From the NCBI GenBank assembly GCA_030710605.1, contig CP092880.1:3254981-3318980 (forward strand): a DNA stretch of 64,000 bases, given 5' to 3'. The translations under genes were made by a program, and so were the position numbers. A model generated the notes under the pieces. It saw only the letters and a program-made list of their open reading frames with translations. It was not told where the DNA came from and searched no databases. Within the stretch, counting starts at the first letter, position 1. Each line of letters begins with the position of its first letter. Of the stretch, positions 54,148-64,000 are shown in pieces. Origin of the DNA: Cordylochernes scorpioides. Taxonomy: Eukaryota; Arthropoda; Arachnida; Pseudoscorpiones; Chernetidae.

Positions 54148-55950
54148 TGTTGGGTCACATTTCACCAAACAGACCCAACAAAGATGTAAACATTCTTTTA
54201 CATCCTATGTACATACACGCAGTGTCTCGCCGAAAGTGTTTGGTGTACAGATGGATGTCCCACGGCAATGGCCGACGGTGGTTCAAAGACCAAGCCGGGG
54301 GGGAGACGCAGCCCTGGACGTGGATACTAAGATATATCAAGGGAGGCACAGCCCTGGACGCGATGCCAAGATCTACTGGAGGAGGATGATATCGGTCCCT
54401 GATTAAATAGTCAGAAGCCCAACGAAAACAGAAGCAGGAGTCCAACCACAACATAAGCAGAAAGCTGACAGGCAGTGGAGAAACCACCTCAACAAGAAGA
54501 AACGGACATCCAGCATGCGACTTTGTAAAACCTCCCTTTTAATTCTTGTATATATATGACCTGTGACATGACATTTTGATAGATGGGGACCATTTTATTA
54601 ATATTCTTGGGATTTCTTAAAGAAGAAATTAAAGAAGAAGGTCTCTCAGAGGGGTAGCATCCTAAATTGGATTTAATTCCATTGACTAATTTAAATTTAT
54701 CTCTCAATAAGACAGATAAATTCCGAATTTTGGTTAATATTTAGTTTAAATTGATCTTTCATAAGCCGTGTAAGAATATTTCTAATTCATAATTTCCTTA
54801 AAAATAAAAATTTAATAAAATAATGTTTTCTCTCAATAAGACAGATAAATTCTGAATTTTGGTTAATATTTATGTTAAATTGATCTTTCATAAGCTGAGT
54901 TAGAATATTTCTAATTCATAATATTTTTAATATTATTTTTTTATTCCTTAATTTTTAACTATAATAATATTATTTTTCTATTTAATATTTCGAGAATTTA
55001 GTATATTCAAGATTTATTATTCTGTGGGAGTTTGGGATTGAGGGCGCTGAAAAAAAAAGGGATAGGGGGCTAGAATTTTGGGGGGCTGGACAAAGGACGA
55101 TTTAGTATTGACGAGACTTTCAAGAGGGGCAGATGAGATTTCTCATCGGGCGAGAAGTAGGTAGCCGAGGTGTTTAGGTAAGTTTTAATCTAGATTTTAT
55201 TATAAAGATATATATAGAAACATGACGAAGTCATGATAGATATAAGGATTTTTTTTTATAAAGACGTCTTGTCATTTATGGCGAGTTCATATTGAGAGAG
55301 GGACTTATCCATGTCTTAATAGATAGATTATCTTGCCCAAGCAAGATCACCTTTGAGTGTGGCGTTATAGATTTATATTTTTACCTAATTATGTCATGTC
55401 ATAGTAAATACAATTTGTTTTATATTTTATTTTTTTTAAAATCCCTTTCTTTGTCGAATAAAAGTTGATGCGGTAAATTATAATGTGTACTAATGTCTAT
55501 ATAAAACCACATATCACACATAAACCTTGGTGCATATGTTATAGATATTGAGTGTATTATAAGAGGTTCATTGACTTATCATAAACGGTGAATATGTATA
55601 CACCTGGATTTCTTTATAAGCTAAAGGAGATCAAGATATAAATGTCTTTACAATCGATGCTCAGTTACAAGACACATGTTAATCCGAGTGTATACAATAT
55701 TTACCGTATATGATGTAATGTAAGAGCGCATCTTACGTCCCAAAATTTTTATCTTGGAACAAACTACATATTTTGATTATTGATATGGGTCTTTGTGTTC
55801 GTCATACAATATCGAGTGTATATCTGAGTGTAAATTTGGTTATTGTACATGTTGATGTAAGTATTTGGCGAGTGTTACATTTGTATGTCTAAGTCAAAGG
55901 ATGGGATTTAGTCATCTAGATGTAAGAGGTCCTGGCTGTGAGACTCTACA
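54148..55950 (+). repeat. 3' LTR of the young LARD
   Basis: 1803 bp, about 99.5 percent like the 5' LTR by eye; differences include a shorter G run near 54298 and single substitutions. AG|GTAAGT conserved at 55176-55183. Confidence 0.92.
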
Positions 55951-58900
55951 GTGTTATGGTGAACTTTGAAGAGTTTGCAGTTTTTCTTTTTATTTCAAAC
56001 TATAACGTGTGTTCTAAACTTCCAGTTTTTCCTACTTTATTTTATGTTAACAATTTTGTCTTAGTGTTATGGTGAACTTTAAATAGTTTGCGGTTCTTCC
56101 TTTTATTTTAAACCATAACGTGTTATCTAGTGTTAAGTGACCGTTGAAAGGAGCTTTAACACCCTGTTTCAGTGTTATTGTGTTATTTGTTTCAACCTTG
56201 TCTTTGTGCAGTATATCGTCTCACAACCTTGCTGTAGTGTTTGTTGCCATCTTTAAAGATCTTCACAATTTTGTTTTAATGTTAGTGTGTCATTTAGAGA
56301 AATTAGTCACAACCTTATCCTTGTATAGTACACCGTTTTTACACCGTTTTATTTAATGAGTTATATGAGAAATTTTAGATATAAAATAAGAGTTACTATT
56401 TACATGAGCCAAGTCGACCCAGCAGTTAGAGCAAGAGGGGGGAACTCAGATATTTCCTCCTTCCACGTGACGCCACTGTTTACCCCGACCGGTTGGTCCA
56501 GATAAGAGGGAACACCAGGAAACTCTGTCCTCCTGACATCACTCCCTCCACACGAGAAACAGCGTCCCGCTGTTTTACTAGTCGGTCATATGACCCTGGG
56601 CAATTTGTTCTTGTACCTCGGGATCGTGGTAGGGCTTCGTGCTCATTACATGGACGATATCTTGGGTTTTTCGTCTTCTCCTAGTGTAGAATTGTCACAA
56701 CCTCCCATAGTGTAATACATAGTTGAAAGAGTCTTCACAACCTTGTTTTAATGATAGTTTGTCATCTTTAAGAGTTGTATCAACCTTGTTTTAATATAAC
56801 ACATCGTTTTGAAGAGCTCTCGCAACCTTGTCAGAATATGATTTAGGAAAATTTTATTTTTTATTTTTTTATTTCTATACTACAATTTGGTCCAACTGTA
56901 GAACCAGAGGGACCACGAGAGACAGCAATCTTAGGAAACCCGCTAGAGGTAGTGAATAGGATAATTGGTCGCAATGTTGGCGGCCCTGAAATACGCCGTT
57001 CGACCAGGGTCAAGAAGCCCACTGAGTGCAGATCGTGTCCAGGTTGCCAATGATTAAACCTATAGAATGTGTACTAAAGTTTGGTTAAATTTTGATCATA
57101 GTATGATGTGTTAAAACGTGAGTTGAAGGCCATAGACCGTGTTTTTTAAAAAAGAGTTTAAGTTTTTTTTACGCTACAACCTTGTGTTTGTGTTAAATGT
57201 TCATTGTACGGAGTTTCAGTTTTTTTTTTAATTGAAGAGGCTATTCTGTATTAATAGCATGTTGTGATTTAACACGTGAGTTCAACAGTATATTTTGTTT
57301 TGATTTTTTTTGTTGAAGGTTCTGAACAGTGGTTCAACTTTAAAAATAATTAAGGAACTTAGACGCATTAGATATCTGCTGTGCTTATAACCAATTCTCT
57401 ATGGACAGACTTGGAACTTGTGTTGGGTAAAACTTGACTCCCTGTAATCCCTGGGTCCAGAATACAGTTCAAAGAGAATTTCTAATGAGAGTATGTAAGG
57501 CAGTTACAGTCTAAGAATTGATATGATAGAGTAACAAGTAACCTCTGTTGTTAAACTCCAGAACGAGCTGGGTACTGAAAGCCCTATAAGTCCAAAGAAA
57601 GAGTTTAGCTGAATAGCAGAGAAAGAAGAATGCCAATGACCTATATAAGAAATAGGGTTGGAAAAACACTTGTAGACCTACCATATTCGGCAATGAGGTA
57701 AATGCTTGAAGTTCAGTTCGCTCCATTTAAGTGCTAGTTTGATGATTCGTTTGTTTAGACACCAAGTGTCAAGATAAGAAGATTTTCAAACTGTGAGACA
57801 CACAGTTAAGGTGTTAAGTTAGATTTCAGATTTTGATTGTTGACAATCAGTATAGTTTGATTTATTTACCTGTTTAATTATAAATAATATCTATCTATGA
57901 GTAGATAATTTATATAGAGTTTGTATGAGGCATTTATTTAAGTTAATAGGGCTTTAGTCCCCACTTTGTTTTAATTAGAAACTTTATTTGATTTCACATT
58001 AGTCCTGGAATTTAGCAATTGTTAGGGTTTATTTGATAGAGATAATTGAGTGTTTTGGCGTTTATAGCAATTTTTGACCTTAGTTTATGTGCAAGATGCG
58101 AATGAAATGTATGAATGGGAAATCTTAGTGAATGTGTCAAGGTTAAAAACAATTACACTGTTAGACCAAAATTACTTTAGAATAGGGTTAGGGAACCAAT
58201 AGATTCAATTTTAATTTTGATTTCTTTATTTGTAAGGCTCGATAGCCTCACAGGATTGTACAACTCTATTGTTAGGAAAAGTATTCGCTCCATTTTGTTA
58301 GGTCTCCTTCTAAGGGAGTATAAAATTGATTTCTATTATCAGGGTATTCAATTACTCTTTTTCACTATATCAACTTGAATTTTAAGAGTCGTAGACAATG
58401 ATCATGTCTTGATTCTCAGACTGGAAGATCGTGGGAGGTTATGATCAGACCAGAAAGCCCACAAGACTTCTCCTCAGTAGAGGGAACGGAGAGGTATCAG
58501 GTGAACTTTGTGCTAGGTGGGGAGATTCAGTTGCCGACGTCGCAAACTAAGTGTACAGCGACAAACCTCGGATAACCGATCTGACATCGTAGTTTACGAC
58601 GCGTTAAGCGTGGCTGAAATGAGGGTGATTCAGTCGGGAGGTTGGAAAGGATCGGCACGTTGGATGCTCTTCTATATATTGCGCAGCCTGGAACAAATTC
58701 CTCTATGGACAAAGGCTTGGGACATGTGCTGGGTAAAGAAATCGAATTCCCTGTAACTCCTTGTCTCTTAGTCAAAGTCTAAAGGGGTTTTCTAATGAAG
58801 GTTAACAATTGAGCATGTAAGAAACAAGTTACGATTAGACGAGGCGATTCCGTCTACAGATTTTAGGTACCAATTAGCAAAGCGACAGATGGACTGTCCA

Positions 58901-59530
58901 GATTCTTTGCGTTTTATATCGCCCCAGGCTATCAAAAGTTAATCACCTAATTAAAGACCATCAGTCTACCATACGTTTAGTTAGAACGAATTTAAGTCTA
59001 AATATCAGTTAGTAAGTAGAATTTTTTTTTCGAGAGTAACTCATTATAAGATAAGATAAATTTTTAAATTAGTAGGACACCTAAATGAACTTTTGAAGCA
59101 GGTTGCCAGAACAAGCCAATATAGCATTTCAGATTTGAAAGGGGAAGAATTTTTTTTTAGGGAAGATCGATTCGGCCGTGAAATGGCCTAGAGCAATGAG
59201 TATTTTTTATCTTATTCTATTTGGACGTAGTCAAAATTTCAGAGTGAGAATAAGAACTCAAGTGGGAAGATGTATCACAAAGTATGAGTTAGACTTAGGT
59301 CGTTTATCATCATAATTTATTTTCAGGGTTAATTTCTTAGTGGATTTGTTGGTCAAAAATATGAGTACATATTCTATAGATAATCTAAACAGTGTATAGT
59401 AGGGGTTAACTACATGTTCAGGTAAAGAACAGAGATAGGTGAGATTGTCTTCACGATAAGGTAATTTAGAAATATCTTGGTTTAAAGAAGTAATTGACTA
59501 CCAAGATTTCCTTTCCTATAAAATTTCTCT
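55951..59530 (+). mobile_element. internal region of the older LARD copy, right part
   Basis: Continues the unit broken at 40869 and aligns with about 50145-53050 of the young copy (CCAGGAAACTCTGTCCTCCTG, AGACCAGAAA.CCCACAA, TTGCGTTTTATATCGCCCCA). About 540 bp (roughly 56550-57090) are absent from the young copy and hold a pol relic. No 3' LTR of this copy is found before the Penelope-like repeats at 59534. Confidence 0.8.
56553..57053 (+). pseudogene. pol relic: integrase GPY/F-like module and C-terminal tail
   Basis: Two short reading frames. The first (to about 56684) reads SYDPGQFVLVPRDRGRAS then LHGRYLGFFVF, which fits the PGD..LV....RYLGP pattern of Gypsy integrase C-termini. The second (56883-57053) ends GGPEIRRSTRVKKPTECRSC and a stop, like a basic Pol tail. 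They suggest that the LARD descends from a coding Gypsy element and that this older copy still has a scrap of it. Confidence 0.5.
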
Positions 59531-59533
59531 TGG

Positions 59534-59871
59534 TAAAGCACAATCAATTTGGATTATTGGTTATTGACACAAGATAACGGTACCAAGTCCTAATAAGCAT
59601 GTGGCGTGTGACATTTCGGTAGCAGCGTTGTTACCATCTTCAGTCAGATATACTGAATGAGAAATCCCACCACAGCATATATATTTGTTTATTACTTATA
59701 TCCTCTATATCAACGCTATCTCTTCTCTATGTATTTATATCATATCCGTTCAATATTTTTTTGGCATATGTCGTGCCCATCGTTATTTTACTACATTTCA
59801 TTATTACTATATATTCAATATTATCATATATCATTCCATATTATATTCATGTATATCTATATATATATATA
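59534..59871. repeat. Penelope-like terminal repeat, copy A
   Basis: Starts GGTAAAGCACAATCAATTTG, contains the minus-strand hammerhead-like core (TTTCGGTAGCAGCGTTGTTACC) and a TATATTTGTTTATTACTTAT tail. Confidence 0.6.
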
Positions 59872-60440
59872 TGTAGTAATCCCGATGTGGAATGTACTGG
59901 GCAGTCGTGGTCGTGGGTGTGTGATGGGATTCCCGCACTGGGACAGCAAGAGACAGAGGCAGGTCTAGATGGTAACACCAAGAAGGTAGAGGTAGACCAC
60001 GGACGAAGACAGTCGGACCACGGGCGTCACGGATGCCCTACATCGCGGATAGGGGTGAGAAACCCGACCGTATGACGGCGTCGCTCTGAAAACCAACTAA
60101 CTAACTACTAACTTTGTCCCATTTCTGGGCTCTTTATATACTGGACTCTGGCATGTGGTGGCGCGTTTTGATTGGCTCCCAGAAATCACGCCACCTGTCA
60201 AGCGCTGGGTTATTTATCACGTCTGGCCACCTGTTGACGGGGTAATTGAACTCATTAACATAAACACCTGTTCGTCTGGTTGTTTATCACGTCTATCTTT
60301 GTCGTCTGGTCTACCTTTACCTCTTTATTTTATTCGTCATTTCCATTGCTATACAAGGTCGATACATATTTTATATAGATATGGGGTTATGATAAATATT
60401 ATAAGAAGGTTGTGTTCTGTCTAACTTAAAATATACTACA
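59872..60440 (-). mobile_element. solo LTR of an unclassified retrotransposon
   Basis: 569 bp, TGTAGTA at one end and TACTACA at the other, flanked by tata on both sides. On the minus strand it has a CCAAT-type AGCCAATCAAAACGCG and a TATATAAAGAGC TATA box. Matches 60655-61195 in inverted orientation, best over 59872-60110. Confidence 0.75.
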
Positions 60441-60654
60441 TATATATATGTAAAGCACAATCAATTTGGATTATTGGTTATTGACACATGATATCGGGAC
60501 CAAGTCCTAATAAGTAGGTGGCGTGTGACATTTCGGTAGCAGCGTTGTTACCATCTTTAGCCAGATATACTGAATGAGAAATTTAACCACAGCATATATA
60601 TTTTTGTTTATCATTTATATCTTCTATATCAACTATATTTCTCTTCTATGTATA
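60441..60654. repeat. Penelope-like terminal repeat, copy B
   Basis: Begins GTAAAGCACAATCAATTTGG like copy A, carries the same core at about 60533-60560, and is cut by the LTR starting at 60655 at the same AT-rich tail. Confidence 0.6.
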
Positions 60655-61195
60655 TGTAGTATATTTTTGATGTTTATTGTAATCCCATCTCTATCTAAAT
60701 ATGTATCAACCTTGTAAGATGGATATCAAATAAAGCAAAGAGGGAGGTAGACACGGTGGCCGGCCAAGGTCAGACTATAGAAACCAAAATCAATCCATCG
60801 AAACCAAAACCTGAGATGAAAGGCTAGACACCGAGGCGCGCCGTTACGCCTGAGCAAACAAACAGCTTGACCAGCAGCCAATGAGATTCAAGGCCAGGGT
60901 AGACGGCTGAGAGTTGCTATATATAGGGGTCGTTAGAAAGTTTAGTTAGATAGTTGGAGAGTTAGATAGATAGTTGTAGTTGTTTCCAGAGCGACCCCGT
61001 TACAGTCGGTCGGATCCCTCACCGCGATGTAGGGCATCCGTGGCGTCCGGGTCCGCTGTCTTCGTCCGTGGTCTACCTTCCTCTTGGAATTACCATCTAG
61101 ACCTGCCTCTGTCTCCTTGTTGTCCCAGTGCGGAAAATCCCATCACGCACCCACTACCACGACTGCCCAGCACATTCCACATCGGGTTTACTACA
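60655..61195 (+). mobile_element. LTR in plus orientation, same family as 59872-60440
   Basis: TGTAGTATATTTTTGATG to GGGTTTACTACA, 541 bp. Promoter features: AGCCAATGAGATT (60877) and GCTATATATAGGGG (60915). The following bases GAATCCGATAAAGTCGAC do not look like a TGG primer site. No second LTR in the same orientation is in the window, so this is either a solo LTR or a 5' LTR whose partner lies beyond 64000. Confidence 0.7.
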
Positions 61196-61512
61196 GAATC
61201 CGATAAAGTCGACAGGATAACTGAGGACAACGACATGCAGAGGATGACGAGGCCGGAAACGAGTACTTCGCGGATGCCCTCACCAACATGCAACACCACT
61301 GCGAAGACCGAGTAAGCCGCCTAAAAGACGCCATGCGAGGACTTGCTGCGCCTCGCACCGAGGAGGTCATCATCGCCCCCATCCACATCTCCTGCGCCAC
61401 AAACATCTTCATCCATCGGCTCGAACAGGCAGACAAGATTCATCGAGAAATCCTGGCATTGCCCCGCCAACCAACATCGACGATGTCCCATGGCAACCAT
61501 CGCCAAAAGTGA
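61196..61512 (+). pseudogene. GC-rich coding relic behind the LTR
   Basis: One frame reads coherent protein over about 95 codons (AEDDEAGNEYFADALTNMQ, EDRVSRLKDAMRGLAAPRTE, HRLEQADKIHREILALP) up to the stop at 61510-61512, with a Met at 61288. A stop shortly upstream prevents extension. Acidic, helical and possibly coiled-coil; position after an LTR suggests an N-terminal Gag remnant, but no known Gag motif is visible. Confidence 0.4.
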
Positions 61513-61570
61513 CCACCAAGCCTCATCGCAGCCCACTCCACAAGCCCCATTCAAGACATCCATCTGGTAG

Positions 61571-62252
61571 GAGAAATTTCTCTACAGAACTATTTAATGT
61601 AACACTATCTCCGTTTGCTCTGAATTAATTATTCGATATCATTTTAATAGCAATAACATTATTTTTAAATCCATCAAGTTCATTATTTTACCTTTTTATA
61701 GCATTTCAATTCAAATTTTAAACCTTGTACACCCTCATTTACCAATTTTTACTTTTATTTTACGCAACTTTTAAATTTAAATTCATTAATTTCATTTTTA
61801 CATAAAAAAATCATATTGTATTTTAATTACTCGAATCATATTTTCTAAACTTATTTGTGTGTGTTTTTTTTAATACCTTATTTATGGCCATAGTATTAAT
61901 AATTACATTTATTACGCTCTTTATTTTACTTAACCTATTACTATTCAAATTGATATTTCTCAATATTTTAAAAGTTTTAAAAACTAGTCCTAGATTTGTA
62001 TTTTTATAAGTATCAATTTTAAATCATCCCATCTCATAATGTGCCTCCCATTTTTCCCACAAATACAAATACAACTATAAATGCAATATGCGAAAACTAA
62101 ATAACATACCATAAAATTTTCATATCCCATTGCATTTCATTCCTGCCTGTGTTAAATTGTTAATTACGAAACTCTACCGAATTTTGTACCCATGCCATAA
62201 CCTTTTCTCTTAGAAAATTTCGTAAATTCATTATTTTATAATTTTTATAAAC
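61571..62252. other. AT-rich stretch without features
   Basis: No ORF, repeat or regulatory signal that I can support. Confidence 0.6.
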
Positions 62253-62510
62253 CTAATCATCGCTACACAAGGCTGTACAAGCTCGATTTTCTCGCACCAC
62301 CTGAATATCACCTGTTAAAACACACATTTTTATCTCACACTTTTCTAGATTGTTCACATCAATTTTAATTCCCATCGCCATGACAATATTCCAATCTTCA
62401 ACACTAGTGTCTGTCAAGCATTCAATTATAGGACTTGGGTATTCTTTAATACGAACATGCATTACATTACCGGCTCCCTCGTTAGGAATAAAAAAAAGAC
62501 CAACTTCTCA
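62253..62510 (-). pseudogene. short coding-like relic, family unknown
   Basis: Minus-strand frame open for about 85 codons, reading LFFIPNEGAGNVMHVRIKEY, CLTDTSVEDWNIVMAMGIKI and EKCEIKMCVLTGDIQ. The composition is protein-like in an AT-rich setting. Possibly a fragment of a retroelement polyprotein; I cannot assign it. Confidence 0.35.
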
Positions 62511-63074
62511 GACTGGACCAAAGCGACATAGGGCCACATCGCCTCGCCATAGGCCAAACTAGAAGGACACCATTAATCTTACACCTACAACTAAACACTG
62601 TGTGTAAAAATGTTCCCTTTTTTCAGGAACGAATATTTTTGTTTTCTTTTGACTTTTCTTTCATTGTAAATAGACTTACAATTTACCCAGTTTTGTGGTA
62701 TTGGACTTTTTTTTTTTTTTACTTACCGATGTGGATAAGACATTTCACTATTAATCGATATCATTTTGTTTATTAATGTCTTCAATTACCAATCAACCCT
62801 TTATATATTATTACCTTTAATTTTTTTTCTCTTTCTCTTTTTCTCATCATGTTTAGACCTAGCATTTTACAACTTCAACTATTTTTAGGCACCATTTTAA
62901 AAAACCTACACCTAACAATATTTTTAATATTTCTTAAAAGATAAAACATTTATCATTTTATCTTTGTTAATAGATTTTCAAAATGTTTTTTTTGACGCTT
63001 CCCTTACAACCTCTTAACTCTAACCCATCAACCTTTCCTCCCAACCTTTTACAGCCATCAAGAGTTTATTGTTC

Positions 63075-63610
63075 GTCAGTCATTTTCTTTTTTTTTTATT
63101 GATTAACCTAACTAGAAGACCCTTCCTTGCTGTTCATTTCCCAACAGTGAGCTCAGGAGACCTAGTTAGATTTTTTTTTCTCTCATCGTCCGGCTCATCA
63201 TTTTTTTTCATCTTTCAACTTTTTTTTTTTCATCATACAAGCCGGACACAATCAAATTTGACAGCAATAAAGCTCTTGCACCCACCTCTCCTTTTCCGCA
63301 TCCTTCAGACCTCCAACCTTCCAAGGGATTCCAGTTCGCCAAACATTTTTGTTTTTTTTTTTCATTGATTAATCCGACTGGAACAATCCTTCCTCGTTAT
63401 ACGAATTCCCCATAATGAGTTCAGGATATCCAGCGTGATTTTTTTAATTTTTTTTTTCTCATCGCCCGACTCATCATTTCAATTCACCATTTTTTCAAAC
63501 TTTCATTTTTTTTGTCATCATTCAAACGGGCATAATCATTCTGGACAACAGGAATCCCTCTTACCTCTCCCTCTTACCCCATCAATCTTCCCACTTCTTT
63601 TCACTATCTG
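63075..63610 (+). repeat. two diverged tandem units of about 280 bp
   Basis: Both contain TTCATTGATTAA / TTATTGATTAACC, CAGTGAGCTCAGGA / ATGAGTTCAGGATA, CTCATCG.CCG.CTCATCATT and a pyrimidine-rich end. T-rich throughout; the short ORFs are not convincing. Confidence 0.65.
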
Positions 63611-64000
63611 AGCTAATGATGCAGACGGAATATCTTGTGCCTTCTGTTAATGAAAACAATGCCTCACTTAAACAAGTTCGCATTGCATTGCAGAATGCTT
63701 GGGATACAACTTTGCAGAAAAATGCTCAGATACCCGCTTTCCCTTTTTCAACCTTAGCGTCACATATGTTCAACCAATAAACAAACTTTTCTCCGCTCAT
63801 ATTTTATGCAATAAGATATTTTTACTTATACGAATCATTTTACCATATTTACCATTTTGCATTATATACTTTCCCTTAATCTTTTATCATTCATTTTGTG
63901 CCTTTTTATTTTTATAACCTTGATTTATATTTCATTGATACACCACCATTACAACATCTTTCTCTGTTTAACTTGTAACTTTTAATAATTTTAACTAATT
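63611..64000. other. AT-rich end of window, no gene seen
   Basis: A 72-codon open stretch at 63699-63917 is hydrophobic and low-complexity and is not supported. Confidence 0.5.

Larger units (their letters stand above)
40874..55950 (+). mobile_element. young full-length LARD-like LTR element, 15.1 kb, non-coding
   Basis: LTRs of 1806 bp (40874-42679) and 1803 bp (54148-55950) differ by about ten positions by eye. 4-bp target duplication gtgt (40870-40873, 55951-55954). A worn Lys-type primer site follows the 5' LTR and a polypurine tract, GGCAGGGGAGGAAT, precedes the 3' LTR. The internal 11.5 kb has no ORF above about 145 codons and no gag-pol. Its sequence is nevertheless conserved with the older copy. 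This matches the definition of a LARD, best known from plant genomes. It is nested in its own kind. Confidence 0.9.

Noticed and set aside
59657-59968. 103-codon hydrophobic ORF
   Set aside because: Low-complexity TA-rich translation spanning a Penelope-like repeat and an LTR boundary.

Overview
This window is eukaryotic, intron-bearing and AT-rich, and is built almost entirely of transposable elements. The organism is most likely an arthropod, and the Gypsy Gag types and the Pur-alpha-like sequence suggest a chelicerate such as a spider or tick. That is an inference from protein style; no species marker is visible. Only two pieces look like host genes, both on the minus strand: the first coding exon of an ANKIB1-like E3 ligase (9118-9305) and a short last coding exon of an unidentified gene (18781-18930).

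Region 1-22.6 kb is a patchwork of short, mostly decayed elements. It holds the 3' half of an I-clade LINE and several of its 3' ends, four tRNA-derived SINEs (two sharing a 3' tail with that LINE), pogo-like MITEs with CAGTAGAACCTCC ends and TA target sites, long-inverted-repeat MITEs, a non-autonomous 1.3 kb pogo-like element, Penelope-like repeats (some with a hammerhead-like core) and a solo Gypsy LTR whose 3' part is triplicated.

Region 22.6-61.6 kb is a Russian doll of LTR retrotransposons. The outer shell is an old copy of a very large, essentially non-coding element: its left LTR starts at 22589 and ends at 34885, and its internal region is 34886-40869 plus 55951 to about 59530. Three things lie inside that LTR: (i) a young 3.5 kb element at 23525-27029; (ii) a complete 5.2 kb Gypsy element at 27954-33146 with indistinguishable LTRs; (iii) a near-perfect 1.36 kb palindrome at 33426-34785. 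A second, young, full-length copy of the same large element (40874-55950, 15.1 kb, 1.8 kb LTRs, TSD gtgt) sits inside the internal region of the first copy. It has the structure of a LARD (large retrotransposon derivative).

The standout is the 3.5 kb element at 23525-27029. Its single intact 896-codon ORF reads Gag, then aspartic protease, then about 166 residues of a host Pur-alpha protein (from its own initiator Met through PUR repeats I and II), then the integrase C-terminal GPY/F module. Reverse transcriptase, RNase H and the integrase catalytic core are gone. LTRs differing by one base, a 4-bp target duplication, a perfect tRNA-Lys1,2-type primer site, a polypurine tract and an LTR promoter indicate a recently mobile, non-autonomous retrotransposon carrying a captured cellular single-stranded nucleic-acid-binding gene.

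The Gypsy element is notable for three things. Its gag start codon and first 30 codons lie inside the LTR. A U UUA AAC frameshift heptamer sits directly before the gag stop. A single in-frame stop breaks an otherwise intact pol. From 61.6 kb to the end the sequence is AT-rich with only weak coding relics.
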